In this document: piece by piece, positions 1 to 12,929 of the stretch
Position numbering within the stretch: position 1 is the first letter of the stretch
Layout of the letters: the number at the start of each line of letters is the position of its first letter
From: Stichopus chloronotus
Taxonomy: Eukaryota; Echinodermata; Holothuroidea; Aspidochirotida; Stichopodidae
Assembly: GCA_021234535.1 (NCBI GenBank)
Contig: CM037837.1
Location: 9,790,636 to 9,854,635, forward strand
Direction of reading: 5' to 3'
DNA length: 64,000 nt
The notes under the pieces: generated by a model
The model's database searches: none
Told to the model about the DNA's origin: nothing
Seen by the model: only the letters and a program-made list of their open reading frames with translations
Made by a program: the position numbers and the translations under genes

Positions 1-1
1 T

Positions 2-250
2 TCAAACCTATCTGAAAGGAATTCTCTGTCTTATTGTGATTACTTAGAGGTTTGTCCTAATTCCCATGTTCGTGGTCATTGTGAGAAGCTGGTGAAATGC
101 TTCTCTACGGTTGATGTGAGAAAGCTTAGCTTCTCACATAGAGTTGTCAATGAGTGGAAAAGCCTGCCTGATTGGGTTGTAAATTCCACTTCAGTAAAAA
201 GCTTCAATGATAACATTGATAAGTTTTATTGTGACTGTGGCAGAATCTAA
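2..250 (+). pseudogene. LINE ORF2 C-terminus (non-LTR reverse transcriptase remnant)
   Basis: Reading frame open from the window edge to the TAA at 248-250. It contains HVRGHCEKLVKCF, VRKLSFSHRVVNEWKSLPDW and VVNSTSVKSFNDNIDKF. The pattern F..R.V.EWN.LP..VV...S...F...LD is the end of reverse-transcriptase ORFs in CR1/L2/Jockey-type LINEs. Only this C-terminal piece is visible, so whether the upstream part is intact cannot be said. It lies upstream of, or within an intron of, the protease gene. Confidence 0.75.
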
Positions 251-1472
251 TTATGCTGGGATATATTGGATATTAGTTTGGTTAGGGTTTTTGTGGGGGG
301 TCTGGATTACATTGGGAATTCATGCACCCATTGGGAATTCCCCTACTTTTAGAAATCAAACTATATGTATTGTATACTATAGTGACGGTAAAGTGAACTT
401 GACATCTTTGAGGAGATCCCAGCATAGTGATCTGAGTTAATTGATTCATTTGTCCGCTGGCTGTTTCACACCTACAACTGTACATCCCGTTTGCGGTGGT
501 TTGTTTGTATATTATTCCACCAGAACAAGACTGTCGTACAGCAGCTGCTACAGATAGCTCATAGGCTTAGATCTGCTTTTGGAACTCAAACGATTTGGTT
601 TGACTTCCTGATTTAGCCAGGCAGCTATACTTGGCCATTCAAATAGCCACTAAGTTCAGTGACATATATTTATCTCCCCTTTATACCTAAAGGTATGTTT
701 CACCCATCATGTACCGTATTATTTAAAATCTATATGTTTAAATCGGTATGTTTGATTTTAAAGTGGTAATTGTCAATGAAAACTGGAATTCTCAGTGATT
801 TGATACTGATTGCTTGCCGTAGCAGGGTGACATGATCAAGTGGAAATGCGTCGTTTATGTCTCCATTGAATATTACAGAGTGTGCCCATGATAGTAGGCA
901 AGCAATGAACATGTTCTTTGATCAACTGCTTAGCATGTCAGATCTACTGTATTTGATCTATCTGAAGAATCTTATGTTGGGATGTTGAACATGATACATC
1001 TAGAACAGCATAGTCTGTGTATGTCAAGAAAGTTACACGTCAGGCCAACAAGTAAGTCGAGTGGTACTAAAAAAATAACCTTTGTCTGCCATTATAATGC
1101 TAGACAACAGCTGGTATCTCTCATATTATCCTTCAACTCATAAACTGGTTGACTGGTATACCATTCAAACTGACTTTTAGACTGTTTCAAATTTTAAGTT
1201 ATGTTATCACAAGGTGAAATGTCTACCATGACAATGATCTTTTAATGATTGATATGTTTAATTACAGGTTTGCTTGAAGATAAGGAGATAAAGAGAAAAT
1301 ACTTAAGCACAGTCTTTAAAAAAATGCTGTCTTCCCTTATCCATATCTGCTACTTTGGTCATAATAGTAAACAATATTTCCATTTTACAGTGAGTCGTCA
1401 GATGGCATAGGATAAAACTCAGAGCAGAAATGTAATTACTGTAACTGTTTAACCAGTTTACACTTTTTACAG
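251..1472. other. Intron or 5' region, no exon recognised
   Basis: AT-rich sequence after the LINE end. Only short chance reading frames. I looked for an I9 propeptide exon or signal peptide here and did not find one; the first recognised acceptor is at 1472. Confidence 0.6.
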
Positions 1473-1602
1473 ATTCGCAACCTCGACAATGTTGAATATG
1501 TTGAAGAAGACAGCATTGTGAAGATTGCAGAAGTTGCTTCCTGGGGACTGGATCGAGTAGATCAACTCGCGTTGCCTCTGGATGACTCATATCATCCTAT
1601 CG
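1473..1602 (+). CDS. Exon: end of I9 propeptide and start of S8 protease
   Basis: Acceptor TTTTTACAG at 1464-1472 and donor G|GTAATA at 1602; starts in phase 0, ends in phase 1 (43 codons plus 1 nt). It encodes IRNLDNVEYVEEDSIVKI, the typical last strand of an inhibitor I9 propeptide (pattern V..VE.D), followed by the mature N-terminal segment SWGLDRVDQ that opens proteinase K/aqualysin-type enzymes. The autocatalytic processing site should lie between the two, around VKIAEVASWG (inference). The preceding exon with signal peptide and most of the propeptide is outside the window or was not recognised in 251-1472. Confidence 0.88.
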
Positions 1603-2189
1603 GTAATAACTTTGTAAGATTTCTGAAAAAAATAGCATTAATCTTGATTAGTCATGCTATGATACGTTTGTGAGAAAGAAGAAAAATAACAGTTTCTTCT
1701 TTGCGGAAGTTGCTTTGCCTGTATGAACACCATTTAGATTACTAATTAGGGACCAGCAAAGAAAAACAAGACTAAAAGTAATTAACTGGTGAAGATTTCT
1801 CAGAGATATCTGTCAGAGCTAATTAAACAGAACTAGGCAAAACTAAGAAATAAATTCCCTAGATGTGCAGTTGTGAAGGAATATATAGTATGCTGTAGCA
1901 GACCATGCATGCAGCTATTTTAATGTCTTTTGTATTTCTCTGTAATTGTAACTAAAGAAAAAACAATGTGATAGTTGAAGAATTGTGATCTTTACTTTCA
2001 CAACATATTCAAAATCAGCCTTTAACAAAAAAACCCCCATCACAATTTTCACACTTGTGAAATTTCACGAGTACAAGGTTGTAGTAAATGCACTTTATAG
2101 TTTAAAGCACATGGCGTAGTGCATCATCAGGAAAATATCCTCAGTCACCATACGAGAGCCTTGATCATTGGGTATTTATTTCCACTCAG
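1603..2189. other. Intron between first and second protease exons
   Basis: AT-rich intron, clear GT and AG ends, no repeat family recognised. Confidence 0.8.
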
Positions 2190-2296
2190 GTGACGGAGAT
2201 GGTGTGCATGTTTATGTTCTGGATACTGGCATTAATGAGTACAATGAAGATTTCGGAGAGCGTGCTGTCAATGCCTTCGACGCTACGGGAGAAGAT
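2190..2296 (+). CDS. Exon: S8 protease, catalytic aspartate
   Basis: Acceptor CCACTCAG before 2190, donor GAT|GTATGA at 2296; phase 1 in, phase 0 out. Encodes GDGDGVHVYVLDTGINEYN and onward to DATGED. The D of VLDTGI is the charge-relay aspartate of S8 proteases. The segment matches the proteinase K pattern VYVLDTG(V/I)N followed by a substituted E/F-G-R-A loop. Confidence 0.92.
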
Positions 2297-2980
2297 GTAT
2301 GAACAACGAATATCTAATGAGATTGTTTAGTTCTTTCACTTAATGTAGGCCTATCAATTGCATTCTACTTACTGTTTAACCATGGAACTCTGTCATAGCT
2401 TTATGCAGGTTTAAGGCAACATCGCTGCATATCATTGGATATCCCTTTTTCAATCACGATTAATGATCAGTTAGCCTGTGTCATTCCTGGACCTCCGGTA
2501 ATGAAGCATAATATCAAGAACCTAAAATTTTTTCCAAATAAAAGTGTCTATTTTTAGGAATAGGCCTACTGTATGTTATCTGTGCTCCGTAGCCGGCACA
2601 GCGCATTCACAACAGAAAGTGGAAGGTTCGAATTTCGAGTCCTCCATAGTGCCCATGACTTCTTGCATATCAAGATTTCTAGCCTCTGCCATTTTGTTGT
2701 TTCGGTATTTATGGTTGTTGAACCAGAATTTGATTAGATGTAGAGCTTTGGTGAATGTATTGCACCTCAGGACAAAACTGGAGATAAATCAAAGTTGATG
2801 TGTCCTGGTCTAATTGAAGAGTAGAAGAAAATCTGTATAAGTATTGGTCGAATGATCGAATTACTTGTGATGATTTTGGCATGGTACAATACCGGTATGG
2901 TATGTGATGTCACAGTACGTTACAACTAATGCCAGTTTGTGCTAGTTGTTGTTTTTTACTTAATTTTTTTGTTTTACCAG
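2297..2980. other. Intron between Asp and His exons
   Basis: Intron with an AT-rich body. Around 2580-2650 a short GC-richer stretch contains GGTTCGAATTTC, which resembles a tRNA B box and may be a SINE scrap, but no A box partner is convincing. Confidence 0.7.
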
Positions 2981-3122
2981 GGCGTGGACTGCCACGGTCA
3001 TGGTAGCTACTCCTGTGGGATTGTTGGAGGCAAAACTTTTGGAATGGCCAAGTCCGCACATATATTCGGAATAAGAGTTCTGGGGTGCAACGGTTACGGG
3101 TTAACTTCAGATATTATAAAAG
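2981..3122 (+). CDS. Exon: S8 protease, catalytic histidine
   Basis: Acceptor GTTTTACCAG before 2981, donor AAAG|GTAACG at 3122; phase 0 in, phase 1 out. Encodes GVDCHGHGSYSCGIVGG and later FGIRVLGCNGYG. The middle H of CHGHGS is the catalytic histidine (usual motif GHGTHVAG). T is replaced by S, the second His by Tyr, and there is an extra Cys (SCG). The two cysteines in DCHGHG and GCNGYG sit where aqualysin I has its first disulfide (Cys67-Cys98), so this bond is probably kept. Confidence 0.92.
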
Positions 3123-3860
3123 GTAACGTTACGATTCACAATGTGCAAAGAGATGGGAGGTTGCGTATCAGCCCTTAATGTAATAATCAACCACCAGGCA
3201 GGATCCACACAGTTTAAAAAGAAGAGGGCGCTGATTCTTAATGGCGTACCCAGGATTGTGAACTAGAGGGGAGGGTATCTGGGAATTGGGAGAAGACTAT
3301 TTAATGTGGAGAAACACCATCAGTTGGCTGGGAGGACAATAGAAAATGTTTTGGATAAAAGCACCCCCCCCCCCCAGATTACAGGAAATGGTCCTTGCCA
3401 GACTCTAAAAGTAAGCCAGGAAATGATTCTTGGAATGAGCTTCGGTTAAATCCTGTACGATGTGTATGCTTGTTTTTGACCTTTGACAACATGTCAGTAT
3501 AACATTTAGGATCTTTTGATTTCAGGATGGTAGACACTGTAGGAATAACTTCAATTCAGCTATTGTAACTAACCGGTTTTCTTCCCTTCTCCTTTTCCCT
3601 CCCTTCACCTCCTGCCTTGTTTATCTTCTCTCCCTCATCCCTCCACCAATTAATGTATGTATTTGTGTATGTGTAATGTTAGGTGGAGATAATATTCATT
3701 ATTTCTCCCCACAAGTCTATTTTGAAGAGATGTGTTTAAATGCCTCGTCTCATAAACTCTATTAGAGCACTCTCTGAGGATATTTTGGCCTATAAACTGT
3801 GTTTATACTATAGTTAGTTATAGTTATTTCACTGCGGACTGTCCTTGAATTTTCCAACAG
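3123..3860. other. Intron between His and oxyanion exons
   Basis: Intron with a poly-C run near 3364-3376 and a pyrimidine-rich C/T tract at about 3580-3650. Nothing else recognised. Confidence 0.75.
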
Positions 3861-4045
3861 GTTGTGAATGGGTAATTGGAAATGGAGCGAGACCAGCGGT
3901 AGTTTCAATATCTGTGGAAACGTCAGCCTCTCCAGCGATGGATGAGGGGGTGCAGGCATTGATAAACAATCTGATTCAAGTGGTAGTGGCTGCTGGAAAT
4001 GAGGGAACCAATGCTTGCAAGAAATCACCAGCTCGTGTTCTCGAG
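3861..4045 (+). CDS. Exon: S8 protease, substrate-cleft region and oxyanion asparagine
   Basis: Acceptor TTTCCAACAG before 3861, donor CTCGAG|GTAGAT at 4045; phase 1 in, phase 0 out. Encodes GCEWVIGNGARPAVVSISV, later IQVVVAAGNEGTNACKKSPA. The N of AAGNE is the oxyanion-hole residue. NAC..SPAR is the aqualysin-type segment bearing the first Cys of the second disulfide. Odd point: the substrate-binding stretch normally reading SLGG reads SVET here, so subsite specificity may differ from classical enzymes (inference). Confidence 0.92.
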
Positions 4046-4339
4046 GTAGATAATTGTTTAGTAAGATACTGTGAAAACACCATCACTTTAAGGGAAATGG
4101 GGCCGAGTAGGGAGCCAGGCATCGATTCGAGCATTATTTATCTGGGCTATCTTGGGAATTTTTTTGGAATTTTGGTGGTTACTTGGTGACTTGGACCCAG
4201 TTAAGTTCTAGACAGGTGACAAAGTAGCTAAGGCAGGAATCTTTCATGGCAAATATGGCAGACTCTGAGTTGTAGTATGTAAAGATCGTTTATGTGTAAG
4301 AGCAAATCATGTTTCGTTCTGTTGTTATTTGGAATGCAC

Positions 4340-4825
4340 TGTTTAAATGACTTATTTGTTTAAGGACTTATTTGTTTTGGTTGGGGTGATAATTGCAACC
4401 TTTGCATTCATGCTGGTGTGTATGTGTGTGTGTGTACCGAGTGTGTATTTGTGTGTGTATGTTTGTGATGCCTACCCTGTAAACACAATATCTCAAAAAG
4501 GGAATCTTGGACAGATCTCATATTCTTTTATGTAGGTGTGCCTTTATTGACTACAAGAAGCCCATTGTTTTGGGTGGAGGTCAAAAGTCATTTGGGTTCC
4601 AGAAGGATTAAATTGTGAAAACCCTGTAAATGCATTATCTGCAAAAGGGCGACATGGAAAAATCTCATATTTGGTATGTAGGTGTGCCTTATGGAGTACA
4701 AGAAGCCTGTTCTTTTCTCATTTTGGGTCAACATATCTTCATCTTATGCAATATACCCGTTTCAAAGTGCTCATAATTGAATCATGGAAACCACAATGCC
4801 TTCTGGCTTTCTTGTTTTATTAGTA
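4340..4825 (+). repeat. Diverged copy of the 145-bp repeat element in a protease intron
   Basis: Contains a TG-rich run (4415-4470), ACACAATATCTCAAAAAGGG, a GGAGGTCAAAAGTCATTTGG block and a second unit 130-150 bp later, and ends in a block (TTCTGGCTTTCTTG, 4800-4815) resembling the right end of the elements at 53.8 and 60.6 kb. Same order as those elements (TG run, repeat units, right end) but no left hairpin seen. Confidence 0.6.
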
Positions 4826-4865
4826 TATATGATGTCATTTATACACCCTTTATTTTCTTCCCTAG

Positions 4866-5555
<690 letters not shown>

Positions 5556-5735
5556 GTGCCGCTGCTATTTTACTTGGTCTGTATAACCAGCTAAGCCCTA
5601 AAGAAATTAAGAAGATGTTGCAGGAGAAGGCTATCGTCGATGCAGTAAAAGATGTGCAACCAGGATCACCCAATCTTCTCCTTTACATTGGCGAAGGATC
5701 TGGTGGTGGAGCTGACCCACGAGCAACATCAACAC
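5556..5735 (+). CDS. Exon: C-terminal end of S8 domain and linker to CUB1
   Basis: Acceptor CTACCAG before 5556, donor ACAC|GTAAGT at 5735; phase 1 in and out. Completes TPHVAGAAAILLGLYNQLSP and continues through IKKMLQEKAI to LLLYIGEGSGGGADPRATST. The helix after the catalytic Ser and the final NLLLYIG strand are typical of the end of proteinase K-like domains. The Gly/Ser/Thr-rich tail is a flexible linker. Ending in phase 1 makes it compatible with the symmetric CUB modules that follow. Confidence 0.9.
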
Positions 5736-8480
5736 GTAAGTGGAGTCGTGAAAACAATCAATCAACATCACCCCCACCACTTCCCCATCTTTTACACACC
5801 CCACCTCCTCATCTACAAAATATGGGATGAATTAATGTAGGTCCATATACTAAACTACTTTCAAAACTGTTCGACCAACCTTTCACCAGCCAGGCACCAC
5901 GGTCATGATCGTCGAGAGAGTAAAGGCACTGGAACACCGTTGTGTAACCACATCACACCAACTTGCACTCACCATGAACATTACTCATTTCCACCATTCA
6001 TGTACTGACAAAAAGTCCCCCCAAAAATGGTGTGTCACAAACAACAATAGTATGGCCTTTGAGAGTACATCATAACCGATCTGTTAGACAACAGCCTTTC
6101 ACCGTCACCTATACCCATATAAAATGTAAAATCAAAGTGTGATCATTTTGAAGTGATTTTCAAAAGCCATATCATTTGTCTCCTTTTTCTGTTCAGATGA
6201 TAATTTTTGAACTAAAGATGGCCCATATGTGCATAATGTGTGTGTTTACACCTTGTGAACAAATCTCCTGTAGGAAAACTCAGATGTGATGATTACCCAA
6301 CAAAATCCTTGGCATAATTCCCACCAAGACAAAATTTACCCCCTCCCCCAAACAATTGCCTCTCACATAACCTTTCACTGACAATTCCCCGCCTGATGTT
6401 TACCTGCCCGGAGAATTATCTTCACCCAGATAATTCCTCTTGGATAACTTCCCACTCCTGTAAAGGAGCTCTTTCAGGGAAAGTGTTAGCTTTGAAATAA
6501 GGATGGGAAGGAATTGTCTGAGGGAAAATTGTCCAGGTGGGAGTGGACGGCAGTCAATTGTCTAGGCAGTTGAAAGAAGATTGAGGAGCAGATCTGATAT
6601 TTAGTGAGAAGGTACATCTAAATAAAAGTAAACTCCTGATTATTTTTGGTGGAGGTCACAGGTTATTTGGAGTCTACAATCGTCAAATTGAAAACTGCTC
6701 ATATAACATGATATACGGAGAAGGGAAGCTGAAAAAGATCTCACTTAAGTATTTAGGTAAACTACAAATAGCCTATTGTTTTTTGTGGGTGCCAAAGTTT
6801 ATTAGAAGTTAATATTTGTCAATGAGTAAAGTTTTGTGAACACAATGTATCAGGAATGATTCCATGGCTGAACGTACATGTTGTGCTTAGTTGCACCACA
6901 TCAAATAAAAGAACATTGCTTGTTTTTAATGGGGTCAGAGGTTATTTTAGGTCAAATGGGCCAAATCTTGAAAACTGCATATTTTGAGAGAGAATGCTTA
7001 CACTTATCACATAGATGGCACATAGATGTAGCGTCCCATTATACCGAGTATGGAAACCTGCCATATTTGGTGGAGGCCCTTTCTGGCATCAAGTCTCACT
7101 GCAGTATGACCACTGTTCACATGGGATCTCGATACAGGAAGCTTGGACATGTCTCTGATTTAGTATGCAAGTGTGCGTTTTGTATCATGATTCCTATCAA
7201 TCATCAGCTAAGGCCAAACAGATTTGGTTGTGTATAAAGTGGCAGTTACATCTGAATCCATGATCCAAGCAAGCATCTTAGCCCCATGCAATATGTCAAA
7301 CACATCGTATGAAATAGTAGTATCATGAGATGTTATTACTTTTAGTGTCAGGATGTTAAATATAACAACAATACATCGGATGTTCTGCACTTTATGGTCG
7401 GGCTCAGCATATAGATGTTGATAATATGTAGCATATATTATAATTTGTGGTGCTAATTTCGTAGGTCTTATGATCCCGATTCAAATCGAGAGTTGTTGCA
7501 GATAAAAAATTCGTAATTATAACGACATCCTTCGAGGCATCACGTATTAATACTCGTATGATCGCGTTAATACTACCAAATATTCATTTCACAGTAAGAA
7601 AAAAAAGTGATTGCCCAACATAGGGTGAAAAAGAACCCATGAATTGCATGAAAAGGAAACATGGTCAATGGTCGTGTAACATTTTACACACTAACGGTTT
7701 AGCAACTTGTTACTCTTCTTTGATATAATATTTTGCCCCGGCATTATGCAAACAATTTCACAGATCAATGTAATGGTGTAAAAATTGCTGCACAAGAATA
7801 AAAATGCTCCCCTGTGTAACATGTTTTGTACAAACTTTGCCTGAGTTATTTTGTTTTTCAGTATTTCAGAAAATTTTATATGAACCATATCAAAGCATGA
7901 AATACACACTATAGGTCAGGAGTTCTACTAGAAAGCTACTAAAAGCCTGTGAGGAAGTAGGACTACCGACATAAAGTGAAACAAGTGAATGAAAGCTTAA
8001 AGGAGCATAGGGCATTTTAAAATACATTGTACATAACTTTTCGTGCTTTCTTTCTCCACTTTGAGCAGAAACATACATATTTAACAGATTTGTGGTAAAA
8101 AATGCGAGAAAAAACGTTAATATTTCGAATTTTTTTATGTTGTGGCTGGCAATATTAATACTCATGTGTGTCTTTTATGCCTACCCCTGGCTTGTGCATG
8201 GATTGATGTTTGGTCGCAGGTTATCAATGTTTACGTGGATTCTGCAGGTAGACATTGATTGCCTTCAACCAACAACATTTCTGTTGCAAAGTTAAGGAGG
8301 GGCATAAAAGACTGTTCATAACAATTTCTCAAATTTTCAAAGAAAAGTAGGGATACATATATAACGAGGCTAATTAGAAGTATTGGCATGTAAATGTGTA
8401 TACAGTTTGTAGGATGGTCTTCAGTCTACCTTTTCTTACTTTTTTTCTTATTTCGGTTTTTATTACAACTCCCCCAACAG
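5736..8480. other. Intron between the protease and CUB1
   Basis: 2.7 kb intron. At 6290-6570 there are repeated short blocks of the type ACAATTCCC and their complements (GGAATTGTC), giving local fold-back potential. At 6600-7200 there are weakly conserved units of the 145-bp repeat family (GGTGGAGGTCACAGGTTATTT, GGAAGCTTGGACATGTCTC). No exon with matching phase was found, and none is needed because 5735 and 8481 join in frame. Confidence 0.65.
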
Positions 8481-8695
8481 GCCTCAGTAACACACTACCA
8501 CTGCAACCTGCTTCTGCTACTTGCATCAGTGGTGGATTAATCACCATCAGTGGTACTGACGTGTGCTCCCCGGGATACCCCAGCTACTATGACAACAACC
8601 AGTATCATCGTACCGAAATACAAGCAAGCTATGGGCAGACAATTAAGCTGAGCTTCTCTGTCTTCAGTTCAGAACATTGCTGTGACATGTTATTC
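8481..8695 (+). CDS. CUB1, exon A (N-terminal half)
   Basis: Acceptor CCCCCAACAG before 8481, donor TTC|GTGAGT at 8695; phase 1 in, phase 0 out. Encodes a Pro/Ala linker, then ATCISGGLITISGTDVCSPG, YHRTEIQASYGQTIKLSFS and EHCCDMLF. The pattern C..G.I..SPGYP..Y...I.A..G..I.L.F is the first half of a CUB domain. The second canonical Cys (C in YCRTEIQ of CUB3/4) is His here, while extra cysteines appear in DVCSPG and EHCC. The N-glycosylation sequon after the first Cys that CUB2-6 share (CNTS, CNLS, CNNS) is absent. Confidence 0.88.
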
Positions 8696-10315
8696 GTGAG
8701 TTATGAAGTAAAGTTTTTCCAAATGTAGTATAGAAGAAGGAAACTTTGGGATATTTATGTGCAGTCAATTTCCAAATAGGTTGGAAAATGTATCTTGCAG
8801 GTGTCTTTAGTGAGGAAAGAACAACTTGTGTACTTGTTTGTGTTTTTGTGTGTGTGCAGGCAGAGCAGGTGTGGATTAAATGCAGCATGAGCCCGCAAGA
8901 CATGTGCCCAGGCCCCCATTAAAACTGGGGGAGGGACACTTCCAGAAGTACATTGTCACGTTTTGGGTAGAGTATCCAAGGATGTTATTATTCAAGACAG
9001 GTCGCATGTCACACCAGCATCACTGCATTCAGTGTGATGATGCAATTAATGAGAAAGGAGAATTTCAGGCAAGGGACCTGTCTTCTGACTTATATAATCT
9101 GTTTCAAATCATTTTCATTCATATCTTTGACGTTTTGAAATGAACCTTTCTTGGACAACAAAATAGGTTCAAACTTGGACAACTTCTCAGTAATATATTA
9201 AATCTTTTCCTCAGTTTCCTCTCCAATCTTTAGAACTAGTTGTGTCACAAGCATTGCTTGTAAGGGGCAAAGGGACTCGGTGTGCACTCAGGGGGGTAGC
9301 TTGAATTTTGTTTTCCAGGGTTGCTTGGAAAATGAATGAGGAAGTCAAGATGGATCATTTCAAACAAAGTTACAGTGTGATACGGATAAACAGTATGAAT
9401 CTACTACAGTTGGGCACCCTATATTTGGACTAGGTGGGAAGGCGCTGAGAATTGTATCAGTAACTTTATAGTGCAAGATTAAAATAGTGTAAAATACTCA
9501 AAATAAGCGCCTGATGCCTGACATTTTGGAAAACTTGTCTTCAGTACTTTCCTTGTGCGATATACATTTTCCTTTGGAATTGCTTATACTAATTTGATTT
9601 GCTGCCCTGCTATCCTAGAAAGGTTATATAAATGGGGATTAGTGAGCTTTGCCTATTTGCTTGAACAAAATCACACAGAGAAACAGCTACCTATTTGTTT
9701 TGAATAAGCGTACACCTATGGATTATTATAGTTGGTCTGGCACTAGGGAATGCTTTGTATGCAGTAGAACCATGCAATGTGGTATTGTGATTTTTTCAAG
9801 GTAAAAATAAGCATGAAATAATTATGGAATAATCAACATCATGTAACCAGAGGCCTTAAATATTTTACCCCTTTACTTAGGCAGAGGCCTAGCCTTAGGT
9901 CGATATATGTATAGTGTACTTTTATGCATACGCTCTGTAGGCTTCAGCGTATAGGCCTACAGTGTGTTTATGCACAGCGACCACTTTTTGACCATCACAG
10001 CAGTTCACATAAAGTTGAAACAGCTGACCTCATTCAGTTTGCATGTAGGGCTAATGAGTACTTATGTATGTGGATATATTCAATCATTCTTGTTCTAACC
10101 AGCCTCTTGCAGCTGTGCCATGTATGTGCATGTGTTTGTGACACCTGACTTGTTCCCATACTTGGTGTGTTGATGCACCATATCAAGTAGAATAACCCTA
10201 TTATTGCTTTTTGATGTTGGTCAAAGGTCACCAGAGATCAAACACTGAACACTTTGTTGACATGGGCAGAACCTTAGTAAATTGAAATGAAAAAGTTTTT
10301 TAAATGCATGTTTAA
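8696..10315. other. Start of CUB1 A-B intron, shared with other CUB introns
   Basis: The block at about 8860-9080 (GGGTAGAGTATCC, CACACCAGCATCAC, GATGATGCAATTAATG) recurs after the A exons of CUB3 (28830-28915), CUB4 (33990-34080) and CUB6 (56700-56785). This shows that intron sequence was duplicated together with the exons. Remaining sequence to 10315 has fragments of the 145-bp family near 10110-10260, nothing else. Confidence 0.7.
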
Positions 10316-10625
10316 TCGGTACTGTGGCTGAGTGAATAATGGTGGTGGCATTTGGAGCAATGAAGCTCAGCAAGTGGGAGGTTCTGGGTTCAAATCGTGG
10401 GGCGTGTCACAGTGGGATGGGTTTTTGATCCAAGAGTAATCTAGGGCTCTACCATCTGAACTGACCTAGTGAAACAAGATACCAAGTTTGATCCAAAATT
10501 GTTGGGTTGGTAGTCACCCCATGTGGAGTTCTAATTTATAGGCCACACTCTTCTTCCGCACTTGTTTGGCCACTTTGCGTTGTAAAATAAGTGCCCCTTA
10601 AGGCCTGAATTTAAGGCCTGAATTA
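10316..10625 (+). repeat. tRNA-derived SINE, copy 1
   Basis: Pol III promoter-like boxes in tRNA spacing: A box TGGCTGAGTG (10325-10334) and B box GGTTCAAATC (10387-10396), followed by a body (AGATACCAAGTTTGATCC, TTGGGTTGGTAGTCACCCC) also found at 27755-27990 and, without the boxes, at about 49880-50035. Head plus shared tail is the layout of a tRNA-derived SINE. Exact ends not determined. Confidence 0.7.
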
Positions 10626-12929
10626 ATAACACAAATGTTTTTGAAGATTCACATCTTTCTCATCATGCAGTGAAATTTCATATCGTACAGCAAAGTCTAA
10701 GGTAACAATAACAGTGTACAAAATACATCAGAATACCTCAAGCACTGTGAGAAGGATGATCCATGATGGTATATCTGTACATTCAAATTAGGTTTGAATT
10801 CCTCTATGTGAACTGTGACCTGCAATCAGCATTAGGAGTACTTTGACCACCTTATTCTAAAATGACGTCTTTGTGCCAAAGTAATCCCTAGATGATCTTT
10901 CACATTAAAATCCCTGTGCACAATTACAGAATTTTGCAAATTTTAAAGTGTTTGCAATGGCCCTGCGAAGTTCAACTTACAGAGAGATCTGGCAAGTATC
11001 TTTGCCAAAAATTTTATTGTAGGCTACCCATTAACTGATGGTGCAGCTCCCTCTTAGGGAATGGAAGGGGTTGTCTATGTAACCAGTAATTTCCTCCTAT
11101 GAAGCTCTCCTTTACTGAACTTTGTTTTATTGCAAATGGGCACTCCCTGTGAATCGCGATTTCCCTAGAATTTGCAAGTATTTCTTCCAAAATTTTGCGC
11201 TACACTCCAACCGAATATGACTTTTCGCTTTTAGTCTCAGAGGTCCGCTCACTGTAATTTTGCCACGCCAGAGTTTGGGTCCACCCCTATGTACATGCAT
11301 TTATAACTAAAGGTGTGGGGTTTACTGATTGGAGTGTGTATATGGAGGGATGTAAGTGACCACACTTTTGTCCAGCATTGATGACTTGCACCACCTTAGT
11401 TTTGTGGAGGATGACATTTGAAACGAACCACAACATTAGGTTGGACCAAGGGCCAACACAAAGGCAAATCATAAATGAGTTAAAGCAAGTGGTGTTTGTA
11501 ATCAAAGTTGTCAAACCATGGTTGTCCTTTACAAAACCTTTCGCTTTTAAGTCTTCTCTTCTTCCTTTACCGTAGATATGGATTTGTAGCATGTCATGTG
11601 AAATGTTTGTATAAAATACTAGCCTATGTAGTTACCAAGCTACACTCCACCAGTGACTGTATCATATGTTTACATAACCGTCATGTGTTCACATTCATGT
11701 GTATCGATCATATGAATGTATGTAGATACATACCTTCACATTGGATGTGTTTTTATATATTGGCCCACCGATGACATTCCCTGAATGTTGTCTACATCAT
11801 TTTGTAAACTGTGGTGATATAAATCCTTCCATCAGGCAGTCAGACTGAAAAAGTTAAATGCAATATTAGAGCAATTCATTGAGTTAATGTTGATCAGTTC
11901 TTGAGGATTTTGAAGGGTGTGACCATATGGTAATGCTTATAAATGGCATAATTACAGTAGTCAAAATACACATTCAATAATTATGAAAAGTGTCAACTTG
12001 AATTTTCGACCTTGACTTTTACAGGCTGTGTGCCTATGGGTTATGAAAAAACGTCCTGTCAGGAGTTCTTAAAAGCAAACTGATCAGTCCATTTCTCACT
12101 TGAAAATGGTCATTTGTTTGTGGTCTGTTGGGGTTTCTCTTAGTTTATTCATTTCTGATTGGTATGTGGTGGAACTTGATGGGCCTAGGAAAATGCAACA
12201 TAACTCAATGTGTTCCCTTAAAATGAAGAGAATTGAATACATTTGTCTTGTATTTGTTTTGTGTACTATTTGCACAAGTTCAGGGCAAAGAATGCTGAAA
12301 TCAAGAATGCCAGTAGAATGTATCAAAAGCCTAAACATGTTTGAAATTTCCTGATGATTACATTTTTTTTTCATGTGTGTGCTAATTGATTGTCTGAATT
12401 TATAAAGTGCAGATGTGTGTTCGTGTGTGATGGGGTACTTTATTACTTTATCCACACTTTTCATGTCGTCGTTAGAGTATTTCACAAATGGTCGCAGATT
12501 TACAACAGCATTGTTACCGTTCATGCCTTCCAAAATTTTCCAGTTAAATATATTACAATTTAAATATATTTCCATGTTTCTGTCATCTAAAACGACCATG
12601 TGTCCATGACTATTCACTCTTAGAGAAAGAAAAATCTTACACTCAATCTGCATCAGGGTTGTTAAAAAAGTACAGGAATTACTTAAGAAATTGTGATTCT
12701 ATCAGGAATCTTTGTGTTTCAGTCAAAACACTGTCCTCATCAAGCACAATTTTTTCTTAGAGTGTTCTGTTGATTTTCTTACATTGGAAGGGAAAAAAAT
12801 TAAAAGAAAAAGAATGTCTGGTACAATTTTGCTGGCATTCTTAGATAGTACAGATAAAATTACGAGGACAAAGATGAACAAAAGGCATGCAGGTAGACTT
12901 TTTGGTTTCGAAGATAATCATAACCTTTG
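10626..12929. other. CUB1 A-B intron, middle part
   Basis: AT-rich intron with pieces homologous to the CUB2 intron (for example 10980-11010 with 24700-24730; 11980-12020 with 25540-25600) and a further short match at 51230-51260. A minus-strand open frame of 185 codons (12096-12653) lies here; the paralogous region at 25690-26110 does not keep it, so it is not called a gene. Confidence 0.6.

Noticed and set aside
2570..2650. Possible SINE or tRNA fragment (GGTTCGAATTTC)
   Set aside because: No convincing A box and no shared SINE body downstream.
2981..3122. Idea that the protease is a dead enzyme because HGTH reads HGSY
   Set aside because: The catalytic His is the first His of the motif, which is present; Asp, Asn and Ser are also present.
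12096..12653. Minus-strand open frame of 185 codons
   Set aside because: No domain, low-complexity-free but unremarkable, and the homologous intron region at 25690-26110 is full of stops; best explained as chance.
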